In this document: positions 43,404 to 54,406 of the stretch, piece after piece
Layout of the letters: each line of letters begins with the position of its first letter
How positions within the stretch are numbered: position 1 is the stretch's first letter
DNA from: Aphrocallistes beatrix
Lineage: Eukaryota; Porifera; Hexactinellida; Sceptrulophora; Aphrocallistidae
DNA length: 64,000 bases
NCBI GenBank assembly: GCA_963281255.1
Contig: OY725488.1
Location: 12,311,524 to 12,375,523 of the forward strand
Direction of reading: 5' to 3'
Notes under the pieces: generated by a model
The model's database searches: none
Seen by the model: only the letters and a program-made list of their open reading frames with translations
Told to the model about the DNA's origin: nothing
Position numbers and translations under genes: made by a program

Positions 43404-44035
43404 TCCAACTTAATTGCAATGAGTTTACACAAAAATCTAAAACTGTCTTAAGATTTTCTCAGTTGTTGTAAAGGTATAGCATATAACTCCTCGCTTAAAA
43501 CACCTTAAACCATAAGAATATAATTCTTGCTTTAACTGTCAGGAATTCAAGGTTGAACTAATCATATCTGATATCATTATTCATGAGTACCGAACACAGA
43601 ATATCAACTCATTTGAGAAGTTTGTAGAATTGTTACTTTCTAGTTTCCTAGCTGATTCCAATGTTAATTATTAGGATTTATATAAGATCACATTACTCAC
43701 TTCAATGTCTGATTAGGAATAGCGTCTGTCTTCACCACAACATTCCATAGTGTGAAGAAATTACTGAGTTTATTCTAGGATTGAAATGAATATTCGAAAT
43801 AGTAAATCGAGCAAATATTCGTTCGTTGTATGACGTAAGCATATTTCAGCCTACATTGTCTATCTAACTGACTCAGAAGTTGTATTTGCTTGAGAAATGT
43901 GCTGACTGTTCTCCATTTGAGTTAGAGATTGAACTATGTTTGATCAGTAGACTAGGAATCTGGATATAGACATTACTTTGGAAATCTGTACATCCCAAAT
44001 CTTATTTAATCACAGAGAGGATGTTATAAAAGGGT
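43404..44035. other. No feature seen
   Basis: The sequence is AT-rich and non-coding on both strands. No repeat was recognised. Confidence 0.4.
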
Positions 44036-44190
44036 AGTGGTCCTTATAGACATGTCTTAGCCGATATAGACATGTAGTGACCATTATAGACAGGTTATTG
44101 CTAATTGCCGTCATAGATAGCTCTTAGTCGTAATAGACAGATCTCGGCCGTTATAGAGAAGTAATGACCGTCTTAGACAGGTTTGTAGAT
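44036..44190. repeat. Degenerate short repeats (CCGTTATAGACAG type)
   Basis: About nine degenerate copies of a 15-18-bp motif resembling GACCGTTATAGACAGGT follow each other. Such arrays are common inside pogo-like MITEs whose ends read CAGTGGAACCTSTATAAC, and motifs of that kind occur at 3,852 and 39,089. Confidence 0.5.
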
Positions 44191-44464
44191 TTGTATAAAT
44201 TCCTACTTATCTCATCTTCCCTTTCTCCTAGTCGCACAATCAGAAATTTTCTTAGAAAAAATCGGGGAGGGGGGGGGGGTAATTTTGAAACTTTGGAGTT
44301 GGGATAAAGCTAACTGATGAGTTTAACTGCAGTAAACTGCACAGTTAGCTTTATTTAGACGTTCAGATAGGCAAGATAACTTTCAGGAGAAACCTAATTG
44401 ATCCCCCTTGTATCGCTTAGAAAAAATCTGAAAAATAGATGCGCACTCATTTCAGAAGTGTGCC

Positions 44465-45080
44465 ACTATACATAGTGTCAGGTAACTAGGTTACCTATAG
44501 AGAGTAGTCACAAATCCTATTCGCTTCAGTAGGAATATGTTCTAGTAACCTTGTAGGCTTGTCTACGTTCTAGTATATATCCACTACGAACATTATTAGT
44601 ACTGTCATTTCTCAAATTAGAATTATTAAACTTCCATTGAGAATAACCTGCAGCATCTTGGTTGTCAGCTTCCCGAACCAGCGCCGCTCCCAGTCAAAGA
44701 GTGGCTAGAGAGGGAATAGGCCGAGATCACGACGAAGAAGGGCCGGGAATTATTACGGGAAAAGGCCACCCAAGTGATTTCGGATATCGAGATATCGGGC
44801 CTATATCCATGGTGAACGAGGAAATTAAGGGAAGAGGAGCTAAGACGTGTAAGAGCGGAGAAATAAACATTAGCAATATCAAGAAATGTCTAATGAAGAA
44901 TCTCCTAAAGTGGAAGAGGGTGTTTTCAGACTGGGCATATTTCCTAGAGGAAGAGGAACTACTAACCTGAGGAGGAATCCAGGAACAAACCAGGGAAGTC
45001 TCGCACGTACGTCACTCCCGCCTCCCGTGCGCGATGTTTCATCTGCGGGTCCGAGGGACACTTCATGTCTCTCTGGAAAA
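44465..45080 (+). mobile_element. Possible LTR-retroelement fossil with gag-like tail
   Basis: A charged frame (44,662-44,970 and the adjoining frame to ~45,080) ends with CFICGSEGHF, which resembles a retroviral-type zinc knuckle. A possible LTR-like stretch beginning TGTCAGGTAACTAG lies upstream at 44,477. No polymerase or second terminal repeat was found. It is old and broken. The assignment is weak. Confidence 0.3.
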
Positions 45081-45084
45081 TAAG

Positions 45085-45400
45085 ATTGAAATATTTCCCT
45101 CTTTATCTATCCTTGTTGTATTTAACATCTAAGGATGATGACAAAGTTTTAATTTCATTGTCCAAGAATGGAAGCAATTGGTATATCAGAAAAATCCTCT
45201 TAGAGCTTCTTTTGAAGGGGGATTTATCTGATACACCGATATTTTATTTGTTTTCTCGCTGAAGAATTTGTGTAGATTTTAGGTTGACGAGTTAACAAAG
45301 ATTTTTCGTGCAGCAGTTAACCAAATGCTTTTTATAAAAAAGGCCCCGCCAGTCACCAGGAAGGCTTTAAAGTACTCTTTACGTAAAAAAACAGTTGTTA
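45085..45400. repeat. Duplicated block (partner 7,085-7,385)
   Basis: It is homologous to unit A with several frame-breaking indels, so a protein is unlikely. It marks the shared backbone just upstream of the NHL genes. Confidence 0.55.
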
Positions 45401-45972
45401 AGTTGAAGACGATATGTTTTTGAAGAACAAAATCGATCAAAGTAATTTCATCTTTTTGTGAAATCAATCAATGATTTGATTGGGAGAAATCAGTTAAAAT
45501 AATGTAGCTAAGCTTTACTATCGTAATTCTAGATATATTATGTGTCAATTTAATGAAACTATTTTCTATATCATAGTACAAGTACTTTAAGTTGAACTAA
45601 AGATTTGCAAATTATGAACAAGTAAGTTAAGTTAGTAGATAGAATGGCGGTTAATATATTGATAGGTAATTACGCTTGAACTGATCATATTGCAAATAAG
45701 TTACAAGTATATGAAGAGTATCCAGGTGTCGAGATGACCATGCTTTCAACTAGATTTTAAAAAAGAGCATTAATATGTGCAAAATTTATTATCAACCTTT
45801 GCTGTCGATTATATAAAATCATTTTAAAAGCATACAAGTAGAAACGTTGTGAAAAAGATGCTTAAATCTCATCTATAGTGAATTACCAGTCTAATCTCCA
45901 TTCTAATCAGTACTGACAGGATCATGAAATATGTTGTAGAGAATCGTGCATAGTAAATGGATGAAATGTTCC

Positions 45973-45980
45973 TATATAAG
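45973..45980 (+). promoter_or_regulatory. TATA box of the first NHL gene
   Basis: A consensus TATATAAG stands 57 bases upstream of the ATG at 46,037, a fitting distance for a short 5' leader. No comparable box was seen for the second NHL gene. Confidence 0.45.
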
Positions 45981-46036
45981 ATAGTCTCACAAGACTCCTC
46001 CTGTTCAAGCACAATACTATCTTTCAAGTTGAGTAA

Positions 46037-46939
46037 ATGACCATAACATTCCCCACCTCACAACCCATGATCCCAGTGGAAATCCACATCGACCCAGTCT
46101 TCGACCACGTTACTGCGTGTGCGAAGAGTGGTACAGCTCATGGGACGCTTATGTGTCCTCATGGTGTGGCGCTAGATCCTCTCACTAACCACATCTATGT
46201 CGCTGAGGGAGATGTATTGACAAATTTCGCGCGGATGTCTATATTCTCTGAGTCAGGAGAGTACTTGAACAGCTACACCCATGAGTTTCTGCAATCATTA
46301 TGGGGTATCGCCATACACGAGAAAGACGTGTATGTAACGGACTGGGTGGTGAATGCTGTGTTCCATTTCAGGATAGAGCCTGACTTCCATCTGGTGGCTA
46401 GTCGAGGGAGCAGAGGGTCTGGAGTTGGACAGTTTGATGAACTCCGCCAACTCTCCATCTCTACTGACGGACATCTGTACATAGCTGATAGAGACAACGA
46501 TAGAGTTCAAGTCCTAGATAGATCCCTACATCCGATTAGAGAAATTACACATCCATCCATGCACAAACCTTGCGATGTAAAGCTAACGAGTGAAGAGATG
46601 TACATACTTAGTTCAGAGGATTCTGCTTGTGTGCACGTATTTGCTCTCACTGGCTGCAAGAAACGCTCTCTAATCACTTGTGGTGATGGAATGCAGGTGA
46701 CTAGAGCCTACTTCTTCTGTCTCAGCGACAAAAAATGTTTAATTATCAGCGATCGCTCTGCACACCAGATCAAATTGTTTTCAGAAGAGGGAACTCTCCT
46801 TCACACTCTCGGTGAACCTGGACTCGAAGCAGGAACGTTCAACTATCCTTATGGATTAACTCTGACATCAAATCTCAAATTGATCGTCACTTCCTTCAAC
46901 TATAACTACCAACTTCAAATATTTTCTTACTGTGTGTGA
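46037..46939 (+). CDS. NHL-repeat beta-propeller protein, first of a tandem pair
   Basis: The single exon of 300 codons has an in-frame TAA directly before the ATG. The protein is almost wholly NHL repeats: CPHGVALDPLTNHIYVAEGD, LWGIAIHEKDVYVTDW, LRQLSISTDGHLYIADRDND, then CDVKLTSEEMYIL, the KCLIISDRSAHQIKLF blade, and a last YPYGLTLTSNLKLIV. About six blades of 42-48 residues fit a closed six-bladed propeller, as in the C-terminal half of TRIM-NHL proteins. There is no RING, B-box, signal peptide or membrane segment. NHL propellers bind RNA or proteins; the ligand is unknown. The neighbour at 47,904 is a diverged duplicate in the same direction. Confidence 0.88.
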   Translation: MTITFPTSQPMIPVEIHIDPVFDHVTACAKSGTAHGTLMCPHGVALDPLTNHIYVAEGDVLTNFARMSIFSESGEYLNSYTHEFLQSLWGIAIHEKDVYVTDWVVNAVFHFRIEPDFHLVASRGSRGSGVGQFDELRQLSISTDGHLYIADRDNDRVQVLDRSLHPIREITHPSMHKPCDVKLTSEEMYILSSEDSACVHVFALTGCKKRSLITCGDGMQVTRAYFFCLSDKKCLIISDRSAHQIKLFSEEGTLLHTLGEPGLEAGTFNYPYGLTLTSNLKLIVTSFNYNYQLQIFSYCV

Positions 46940-47855
46940 TAAGTTGTTTGGATGAATATTTTCAATGCTGCTCCCCTTTAAAAAATAGTAATGGAATTCC
47001 GCTCTGCCTTCATTACATCCCTGAGTATGGTATATTTAAGGTGCATTTTCGTGCCGCTCTTAGTATAGTAGGAGATGCCTTATGTCAGGATTTTAAGGTG
47101 TATTTTTCAGTAAAATTAACGGTTCAATAATTTTTTGTTAATCTAAGCACTTTCGATGCCATTCATTGTTTTAAATCGATTAGTTACTTCAAAAGCCTTC
47201 AATATAATAGACTTTTATGTATATGAAAAATTATACATGTATACAGTACTAGTATTTTCCCACGAATATCATTAAAGCATGGTAGTGATAATATATTATG
47301 AGTCTGTTTATTTACAGTAGTTACCACACCTCATAGTAGGAATTCTAGGATCGATAGGCGTATAGGACTGTTGTGTGATATCTTGAGATCCTAGTATTGT
47401 GTAACCATGGATGATTTAGTACCGTTATATCTTGAGATCGTAATATTTTGAGATATCGTAGCATTCTGAGATTTTGTTTGGCTTACTCAAATGGCCTCCT
47501 AGCAATCGCTACTTCTCGAAGTTAGTTGTCGCCTCGGCCTATTGGTCGATTCCCATTCGCTTGAAGTAATCCATGGTGAGGTAAAATTCGTACCATGAAT
47601 TGGCTATAGTTACGTAGTAGGCTGTGTGGAAAATCCATCCGAACTAATGACAGTTCCTAAAATTCTAACTAATGCATGTGCCTCACTATAAGTTCATATT
47701 TATTCCTAGTGCGAAACTCATATTATGCATTAATTTTTATACTAACTAGTACTATCCATAAACACTATCAGAATGGTTGAATTAAGACTATAATTCTTTG
47801 AGGTTCTTAACTCATTACAATGCTCTATTCTCCTTAAACTAGCTTCTTTAAATAT
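46940..47855. other. Intergenic; terminus-like relic at ~47,363-47,490
   Basis: The stretch GACTGTTGTGTGATATCTTG with following TGTGTAACCATGGAT resembles the left end of the Ginger-like element (TCCTGTTGCGTGGAATTC and GAACTATGGAT), including repeated CTTGAGAT motifs. It looks like an old isolated terminus of a related family. No gene is present. Confidence 0.35.
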
Positions 47856-47903
47856 TTGTTCACTTGTAGTCTTATCTTAGTAATATTCTCTCAAGTTGAG
47901 TGG

Positions 47904-48803
47904 ATGACCGTGGAATTTCCCACATCGCAGTTCGTGGATACAGAAGAGGTCCAAATAGACAGAGACTTCGATCACCTGGTGGCATGTGCGAAGAGTGGCA
48001 TGACTCCTGGTAATCTCCTTAATCCTCATGGCGTTGCTATAGACCCAGCCACGAACTGCATATATATCGCCGAGGGAGATCTTAATAGAACAATCGCTAG
48101 AGTGTCTATATTTTCTGAATTGGGCGAGTACCTAAACTGCTACACTAACGAACTCATGGAGGGATTATGGGGCATCGCCATACATGGAAACAGCGTTTAT
48201 GTGACTGACTGGATTCTACATACTATATTCCATCTGGAAATAGAACCTGAGTTTCGTCTGATAGCTAGGCTTGGGAGCAGAGGTTCTGACATCGGAAAGT
48301 TTAATTACCCCAGCCAACTTTCTATCTCTACTGACGGAGATGTTTACATAGCTGATATCTACAATGATAGAATTCAAGTTCTAAATAGTTCCCTTCACCC
48401 GATTAAGGAATTAACTCATCCTTCCATGCACGAACCTTATGACGTTAAATTAACACCAGAAGAGATCTACGTACTTAGTCCAGATGATTCTCCTTGTGTG
48501 CATGTGTTTAATTACGGAGGACAAAAGATGCGTGCTTTAATCACACGTGGAGTTGGAATGCAAGTCACTCGCCCCTTCTTCCTCTGTCTTGATCCTGAAA
48601 ACTCATTGATTTTGAGCGATACAGATGACCACAATATCAAAATATTCTCCAATAACGGAGACTCCCTTTACACTGTAGGAGGACGTGGAAACGAAGCAGG
48701 AATGTTCTATTGTCCTCATGGATTGACACTCACTCCCAGTCTAAAACTAGTCACTGTCTCATACAACGTAAAATACCGACTTCAAATATTTTATTCTCTA
48801 TGA
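47904..48803 (+). CDS. NHL-repeat beta-propeller protein, second of a tandem pair
   Basis: This is a single exon. The frame is open upstream to 47,856, but there is no ATG before 47,904, and homology with the first gene (MTxxFPTSQ) fixes the start there, giving 299 residues. NHL blades are NPHGVAIDPATNCIYIAEGD, LWGIAIHGNSVYVTDW, LSISTDGDVYIADIYNDR, YDVKLTPEEIYVLSPDDS, NSLILSDTDDHNIKIFS and CPHGLTLTPSLKLV. It is about 60 percent identical to its neighbour by eye, so the pair is not recent. Differences are spread over blades and loops, unlike the focused pattern in the NLRs. An AATAAA at about 49,098 may end the transcript. The function beyond a binding propeller is unknown. Confidence 0.88.
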   Translation: MTVEFPTSQFVDTEEVQIDRDFDHLVACAKSGMTPGNLLNPHGVAIDPATNCIYIAEGDLNRTIARVSIFSELGEYLNCYTNELMEGLWGIAIHGNSVYVTDWILHTIFHLEIEPEFRLIARLGSRGSDIGKFNYPSQLSISTDGDVYIADIYNDRIQVLNSSLHPIKELTHPSMHEPYDVKLTPEEIYVLSPDDSPCVHVFNYGGQKMRALITRGVGMQVTRPFFLCLDPENSLILSDTDDHNIKIFSNNGDSLYTVGGRGNEAGMFYCPHGLTLTPSLKLVTVSYNVKYRLQIFYSL

Positions 48804-49929
48804 AATTTGTTTTGTGTAATTATTTCTTTTTAGCATTTGGTATACCAAGAATTAGAGAAAAATTTGTTAGTTTCTAAATTGTCCATTTCTTCTGTAGAAC
48901 CTCGTGAATATGAAGTTCAGAGGGTCGAAATTTGTTGTATTATCCGGTAATTCCTATTATTGTAATTAACTGGTGACATTACATGTACTTTTCCCGTAGG
49001 GGATAGAATATCTATTCGTACAATCTTGTTTATTATTATCGTTTGTATTAACGAGGCTCTGGTCTATTTAAGCTTTTTAAAGGCAGTTAAATTGAAAAAT
49101 AAAACCATATCATAGGTCAAACTAGAGAATTCCAGTCAAATTTAGGTTATATCTCGTCCCATAACCAACTCACCCAAATCAACTCGTCCCAAATACCAAC
49201 CTGTTTCCTAATTTACAGGTAATTTATTGTAATTTTAAAAATTTGACATAAAATCAACCGAAAAATAGGAACAAATCGATTAATTTGTTTCTTCGCATCA
49301 TCTTGGCTATGTCTTTGCTAAATTGTCTCACTACTCAATATCTACTGTCAGGGGCAGCGTTGGCTCACCATTACATAGGCGTAGGAGTAGGTGCGGCAAG
49401 TCCGGCTTTGGCCGGACTTCTTTTTTAGCCGGTCCGGTTTTTGGCCGGACCATGAATTTTCCTATTTGCTGACTTATAAGTTTGTGCTATTGCATTCCAA
49501 TGTATGTTTATCTTTTGTCTGACCTTATTTATCAAGTTTGCTAGCTGAATTATATCTCTCAATGGCATCGCCTTTTTCTCTTTTCTCCGCATTTTTTTTG
49601 TCTCCCTGGTTTCTATAACTTTCACCTAAAATTCCTACTTATCTCAGCTTCCCTTTCTATTATTCACACATCAGAGATTTTCTTATAAAAATAATCGGGG
49701 GGGGGGGGGGACAGTGTTCCCTCTAATTTTCGGGGGGCAGACTTCTGACGGGGTGCATCAGAAAATCTGGTACTTAAATACTTCAAAGCATATTTTCCTG
49801 AGGAAAGGGTCAGTTAGGTGTAAATCGGTTACATTCTACCCTAAAATTCTCATCGTTCCTGTCTATGAGCTAAATGCTCTAACAGAGATCCGCTCTTTTT
49901 CCAGATTTATTACTTTTCATTAGCTCTAT
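48804..49929. other. Intergenic, repeat relics, no gene
   Basis: A GGCAAGTCCGGC/GGCCGGACTT palindrome-like stretch lies at 49,396-49,452. A CCTACTTATCTCAGCTTCCC and poly-G motif at 49,630-49,712 recurs at 44,205-44,275 and in part at 55,690-55,760, which suggests the 5' end of the hAT repeat that follows. Confidence 0.4.
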
Positions 49930-52050
49930 TTTTGAAATGTTCTGCTCGAAGACAATTGCTGACTTCCATAAACTCTGTCCGAATATCGAAGTAGAGAAGG
50001 CTTCACTGATCGATTACATTTACCGCTGTAGAGAGTGTTCCTTGCGTGGATTTCTAAAATGAATTTCGGGAAATGGAGGGCACTGTACTGTACTGGAAGG
50101 CGTTATAGAAGTAGTGCCTTCAAGGTACATTTTGAGAGCTGCAAGGGAATGGAGAACAGAGTTCATCCTGTCCTTCCACTCACGATAGACAAGATTGGCA
50201 CAAAGAGACAGAGAGCTCAGTCTGAAGCAAAGATTCATCGTGAAGAAGAATGGAAGCAGGGTATGCTAATGTCTTTCTGGTTGATGGAGCTGATCACCAA
50301 GCAAGAAATATCGATGACCAAGCGAATCCCGCTACTCTCATGGGGTGACAAGCTTCTAGAGCATGGTCGTCTAAGCAAGCATTGGCGAGGAAGGAATTAT
50401 ACACAAACGATACTTCCATTTATCTGTGGTGTGCTGAGGGAGCACAAGTTCGATTCTCTTCGGAAAGGTACCATTTGGCCCGTGATTTTAGATGAATCCA
50501 CTGATATTACTTTCAACAAGAACCTCTGTGTGTTGAGCAAGACTCATAGTGAAACTACATTCATTGGTATGTTTCTCTTGATGATGGACGAGGGGTGACC
50601 ATCGCTAACGCCACTAAGAAGTTATTTGAGAAGTATTGTACCCTCTGGCCAAATGCTGTGGAATTGGAAGCGATGTGGCAAGCTGTATGACAGGTCAAGT
50701 CAATGGCTTCTTGAAGTTCTGTCAGGATATGGTAAGGGAAGCTCGTGGTGACAAAGGTGTACGAGATATTGTTATCCAGGTTCACTGCTTTCAAACCGTG
50801 TTGCACTAGCCGCCACTGATGTATACTCACTTAAAGGTTACGAAGGTAAATCTTTGACCAGTGTTGACCAGTTGTGTCGTGTAGCATATTCCTTCTTCGC
50901 AAGGTCAACCGTAACCAGGAAGGAGTGCATGCAACTTCAGTCTACGTTCTCAAACTCAAACTCCTCAATTCTCTCTGTGAGACCAGGTGGATCGGCGCTA
51001 CCGATGTATTGCTACTCTTGATGACTATGGCAAGGCAATGCAGCAATTCATTCATGGAAACCTCCGTCTGAGATGCACGACAGAAGTGCGTTTATTCGCA
51101 GTTCTACAATGACCACGTGAGGGACTTGCATGATCTGCGCCGCATACTACACATTGTGTGGTCTCAGCCAGCGCACACAACGAGAGAATTCATCGCTTTG
51201 GCGGGCATTTGTTACGCACTCAGCGCACAGAGTCACATCTCAGAGCTGTCTGAACTGGCGCCTTTGTGAAAGAAGCTGGAGAAGGCGTTTGTCTCCTTGA
51301 TAGCAAAGCGGTTCCTATGGATGATGCTTGTGCGGTTATGCCTTTTGATTTTTCACTGCTATGTGAGGCGAGAAGTTTGTCAAAAGAGAAGTGAAGAAAG
51401 CTATTTTATACATTGTGAAGAAGAATCAATATCACTTTTATGGAGAGAATAAATCAACCCTGAAATCGCTCTACATTTATTACAGAAAATTTTCGCCATT
51501 CAACATGGAATGCCGCACCTCCAAGATGTGGTAAAGCATCTTTTGCAAGAGCTGTGTTCTGATTTTTCAAAGTTGGTGGATATTGTTGGTTGTTTGCCTG
51601 ATAGTGCGAGTGTTCTCTGTTCAAAATAGAATTAAGAACAAATACCGAAACAGGTTATCTATCCACGTTCTTGATCAACTAATGACGGCGAGACTCCTGG
51701 AAGTTCAAAAGTGTATGAAGCCAAGGCAATTGAGCAGTGATGTTCCACGAAAGATAGAAGAGTATGCAAAAGCAAATCTGGTGTAAAGAAGATTAAATCC
51801 AACTCACTCAGTGCAATCCCAGGAAAGAGTGCATTGGATCTAGACAGTGATACAAGTGAAGGTGAAGATTCCATCCCTGAAGGAGATTATGCTGGCAGTG
51901 AAGATGGTGATTCAGACTGGTTTGAGGAGCAACATTTAAACAACGAACATGTAACAACAAAGAAGCAGAAGTACTACTAAAATAGCCTAGCACTGAGACA
52001 TATGTGAAGGCTGGGAAAGTGATTGCTATTTAATGGTAAATTTTATTGAG
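49930..52050 (+). pseudogene. hAT transposase (unit B copy), broken
   Basis: The longest piece is 50,035-50,598. It has a BED-like Cys/His remnant, a helical DUF4371-like region and VILDESTDITFNKNLCVLS with the first catalytic Asp. Downstream frames include GASCMTG-like sequence near 50,680 and VQNRIKNKYRNRLSIHVLD (51,620-51,680), the C-terminal region. Frameshifts and stops separate the parts, for example after 50,598 and near 50,650-50,700. It is therefore not functional but is fuller than the unit A copy at 18,409-20,030, from which it differs by small indels. Known hAT enzymes cut and paste DNA with 8-bp target duplications; ends were not identified. Confidence 0.7.
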
Positions 52051-52927
52051 TTAGCATTAAATAACATGGAAGCAGTTATTGTGTTCTAAGTTTCTCTTAT
52101 AGTATGTATACCAACAAACTAAAATAGGAGAAATATTGTATATACCCTCTAGTTTGGGCATGCCTAATTTCCGGGCACCCACTCAAAAAGGCCAATTTTC
52201 TGGGGGGTAAGATCGAAAAAGGAGAAAATTCCGGGAGGTACCCCCGAATTGCCTAGAGAGAACACTGGGGGGGGGAACAGTTACCTTTATTCAGACGTTC
52301 AGATAGGAAAGATAACTTTCAAGAGAAATCTAATTGCTCCGTCTTGTACTGCCTAGAAACAATCTAAAAATTGATGCACTCATTTCAGAAGTGTGCCACT
52401 ATACATAGCATTGTATGCAAACTGACAGTGACTCCAGCATCGATAGCTGTTGTTAAATATCTCATAGTTTGAATTGATTGATTTCCTCTTTTTTTCGAAT
52501 TTTAAACATGGATGCACGAATTTTGGGAGCCCGCCTGTATTTATAAATTTATTTATCTATAACTTCTCCGATTCATGAGAACTGTTCTATGTCTCCATTT
52601 CTTTCCTTCTTTTATTCTATTCCATTCAGCCTAGCTAGAGCGAGTCTACCAGAGAAGATTCTATAAGATTTGAAGTTTGTCATCCATGGTCCATCATCCT
52701 ATTCTGCTGTAAGATGAGGAAGCTTTACTCAAGAAGGAACGGCACTCCTGAACCAGGGATGAAGCAGACAAGTTCCATTCTCTTTAATATTAGGTTTGTT
52801 GCTTTGTTTATTTATTTATTTATTTTTCTTTGTTTGAATCTCCTTGGCTACGACTCTGCTAAATTGTCTCAATACCCAATTTATATTGTAGAGGGCATTT
52901 GTCAGAATCTTAAAGTTGTCATTAGTC
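52051..52927. repeat. Duplicated non-coding tail of the hAT repeat
   Basis: It is homologous to 20,040-20,910. It contains GTGTGCCACTATACATAGC and the GAGGAAGCTTTACTCAAGAA block, which recurs a third time near 54,553. No gene is seen. Confidence 0.6.
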
Positions 52928-53229
52928 GAATGGCAGACATTTCGTAGAAAGGACATTACGTCCTCTGAATGTTAGTTACCTGACAACGGGTAGCATAACT
53001 TCGTTCCCTGAAATACCCCTTTCGCACCTACTTATTTCTCAGTCAAAAGCCCTCATTTCACCTTTTTTTAGAATATACTCCGCTCCAAAAGCCTCAACTT
53101 CCGTTCCTTATACATTAGTACCCGTTTATTTTAGTCTTTAGTGAGACGAATTTCCCGTAAAGCAGAAACGAAAATTCCGCTACACAATGTCCGATAACTA
53201 ATGTCCTTTCGACGAAGTGTCCGATTGTC
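52928..53229. mobile_element. MITE with 9-bp target duplication and GGACATT subterminal motifs
   Basis: It is flanked by TCATTAGTC at 52,919-52,927 and 53,230-53,238, and unit A shows the unoccupied site GTCATTAGTC near 20,911. The imperfect ~33-bp inverted ends share CGTNGAAAGGACATTA. The 9-bp duplication suggests a Mutator-like family. A diverged second copy, with more GGACATT/ACATTTCGTC motifs, lies at about 54,772-55,115. It is non-coding. Confidence 0.7.
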
Positions 53230-53761
53230 TCATTAGTCCGAGTTTCATTTACTGGCGTTTGTCAGAATATGTATGTTTTATCAGTTCTGACTTTGTTAGA
53301 ATGGGAGTTCTATTCTAGTTTCATGAAAGGGTGGTTGAGTATCGTTTTAGTTTTTTAGAATGAATGGAAGAGCGAAAGTGAGCATTTGCAGAGTAAAATG
53401 TATAAGAATGGTGTGAAAAGGGATTACATTTGACAAAGATCTGACAAATGCAAGTGCCCACTATAGATCCATGTAAGAATACGATAAACCTAGAGTCCAT
53501 GGTACATATTATTTACGGTAGTATTAGCCAAATTGTTACTGTCGAATAAAATATTGTTTGTTTGTTAAGTTTTATCTCATTATTGTGGCAAACTAAGTCC
53601 TATTTATAGAAATATTTTTTCTAATACAGAATTACTTCGAATAGTATTCTCCTCGAATAATCGCCTTCCCTAAAGAATTACTCTGTCCATGCCATAAGGG
53701 CATCTCCCTATAGGAGCTGCACTAAAAAGGTGTGAAAGGGAACTAGATTCTATTGATCTAC

Positions 53762-54406
53762 TGTTGAATTCGTGACATGACAATTCGTGACGGACAATTC
53801 GATGTACGGTACAGAACTACGTCACTAATTGACGTGAAGGCAGAGGCCAAGCAGGAGGCAGCGACAAAGGAAGCCGTTACATCGGGGGTTGAGACATAGT
53901 ACCTACTCACCCGGCAGAGATGCGGAAGTAAGCAGAAACCAATTCCAGACAAGCGAAGGAAGCGTATAAAAGCTTCCACGCCTTCAAGCCCCCAGCTAGT
54001 GGTCCATATAAACCGACTCTCTCGCTTACTAATTTTAATTTTTCCACTTCCCTCTTATTACCCCCATTTATTAAATTAAGGTATATCGATTTTATCCAAC
54101 ACACCTTTTCACTGTTTGTATCAACTATTTTCATCTGAATTATATCAAACATTTTGATCTAATCTTAGCTAATCTGATTTGTATTGTGAAAAGCTACCTC
54201 GCTTTTATTCGGACCAAAGACTAGGTTCTGATTACTGGCAGCTGGGGTCCAAAGGTTTTGCCCTTGAAACTAACGACTTTTTGTCCTACATTTGGACAGA
54301 TTCATCTAATTTAGAGTTTCTAGAAAAACAAATAACTTCTGATGACACCTTCCCTTCAATTATTTTATAATTTACTTTAAATAAATATTCAGAATTTATT
54401 CAACCA
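53762..54406 (+). mobile_element. Solo-LTR-like fossil
   Basis: The stretch is absent from unit A. It starts TGTTGAAT and ends ATTCAACCA, with a TATAAAAG box at 53,968 and an AATAAA at 54,380 near its end. These are the usual parts of a long terminal repeat. No internal coding region adjoins and no matching 5-bp flanks are seen. It interrupts the hAT-associated repeat, whose third copy resumes immediately after. The family is not determined. Confidence 0.4.

Noticed and set aside
47856-47903. Upstream extension of the second NHL protein
   Set aside because: The frame is open but starts at TTG; the first ATG and the homology with the first NHL gene both point to 47,904.
49690-49712. Poly-G tract as a functional G-quadruplex
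   Set aside because: Similar G runs of variable length occur at the same place in each repeat copy and may be slippage or sequencing-prone; no further support.
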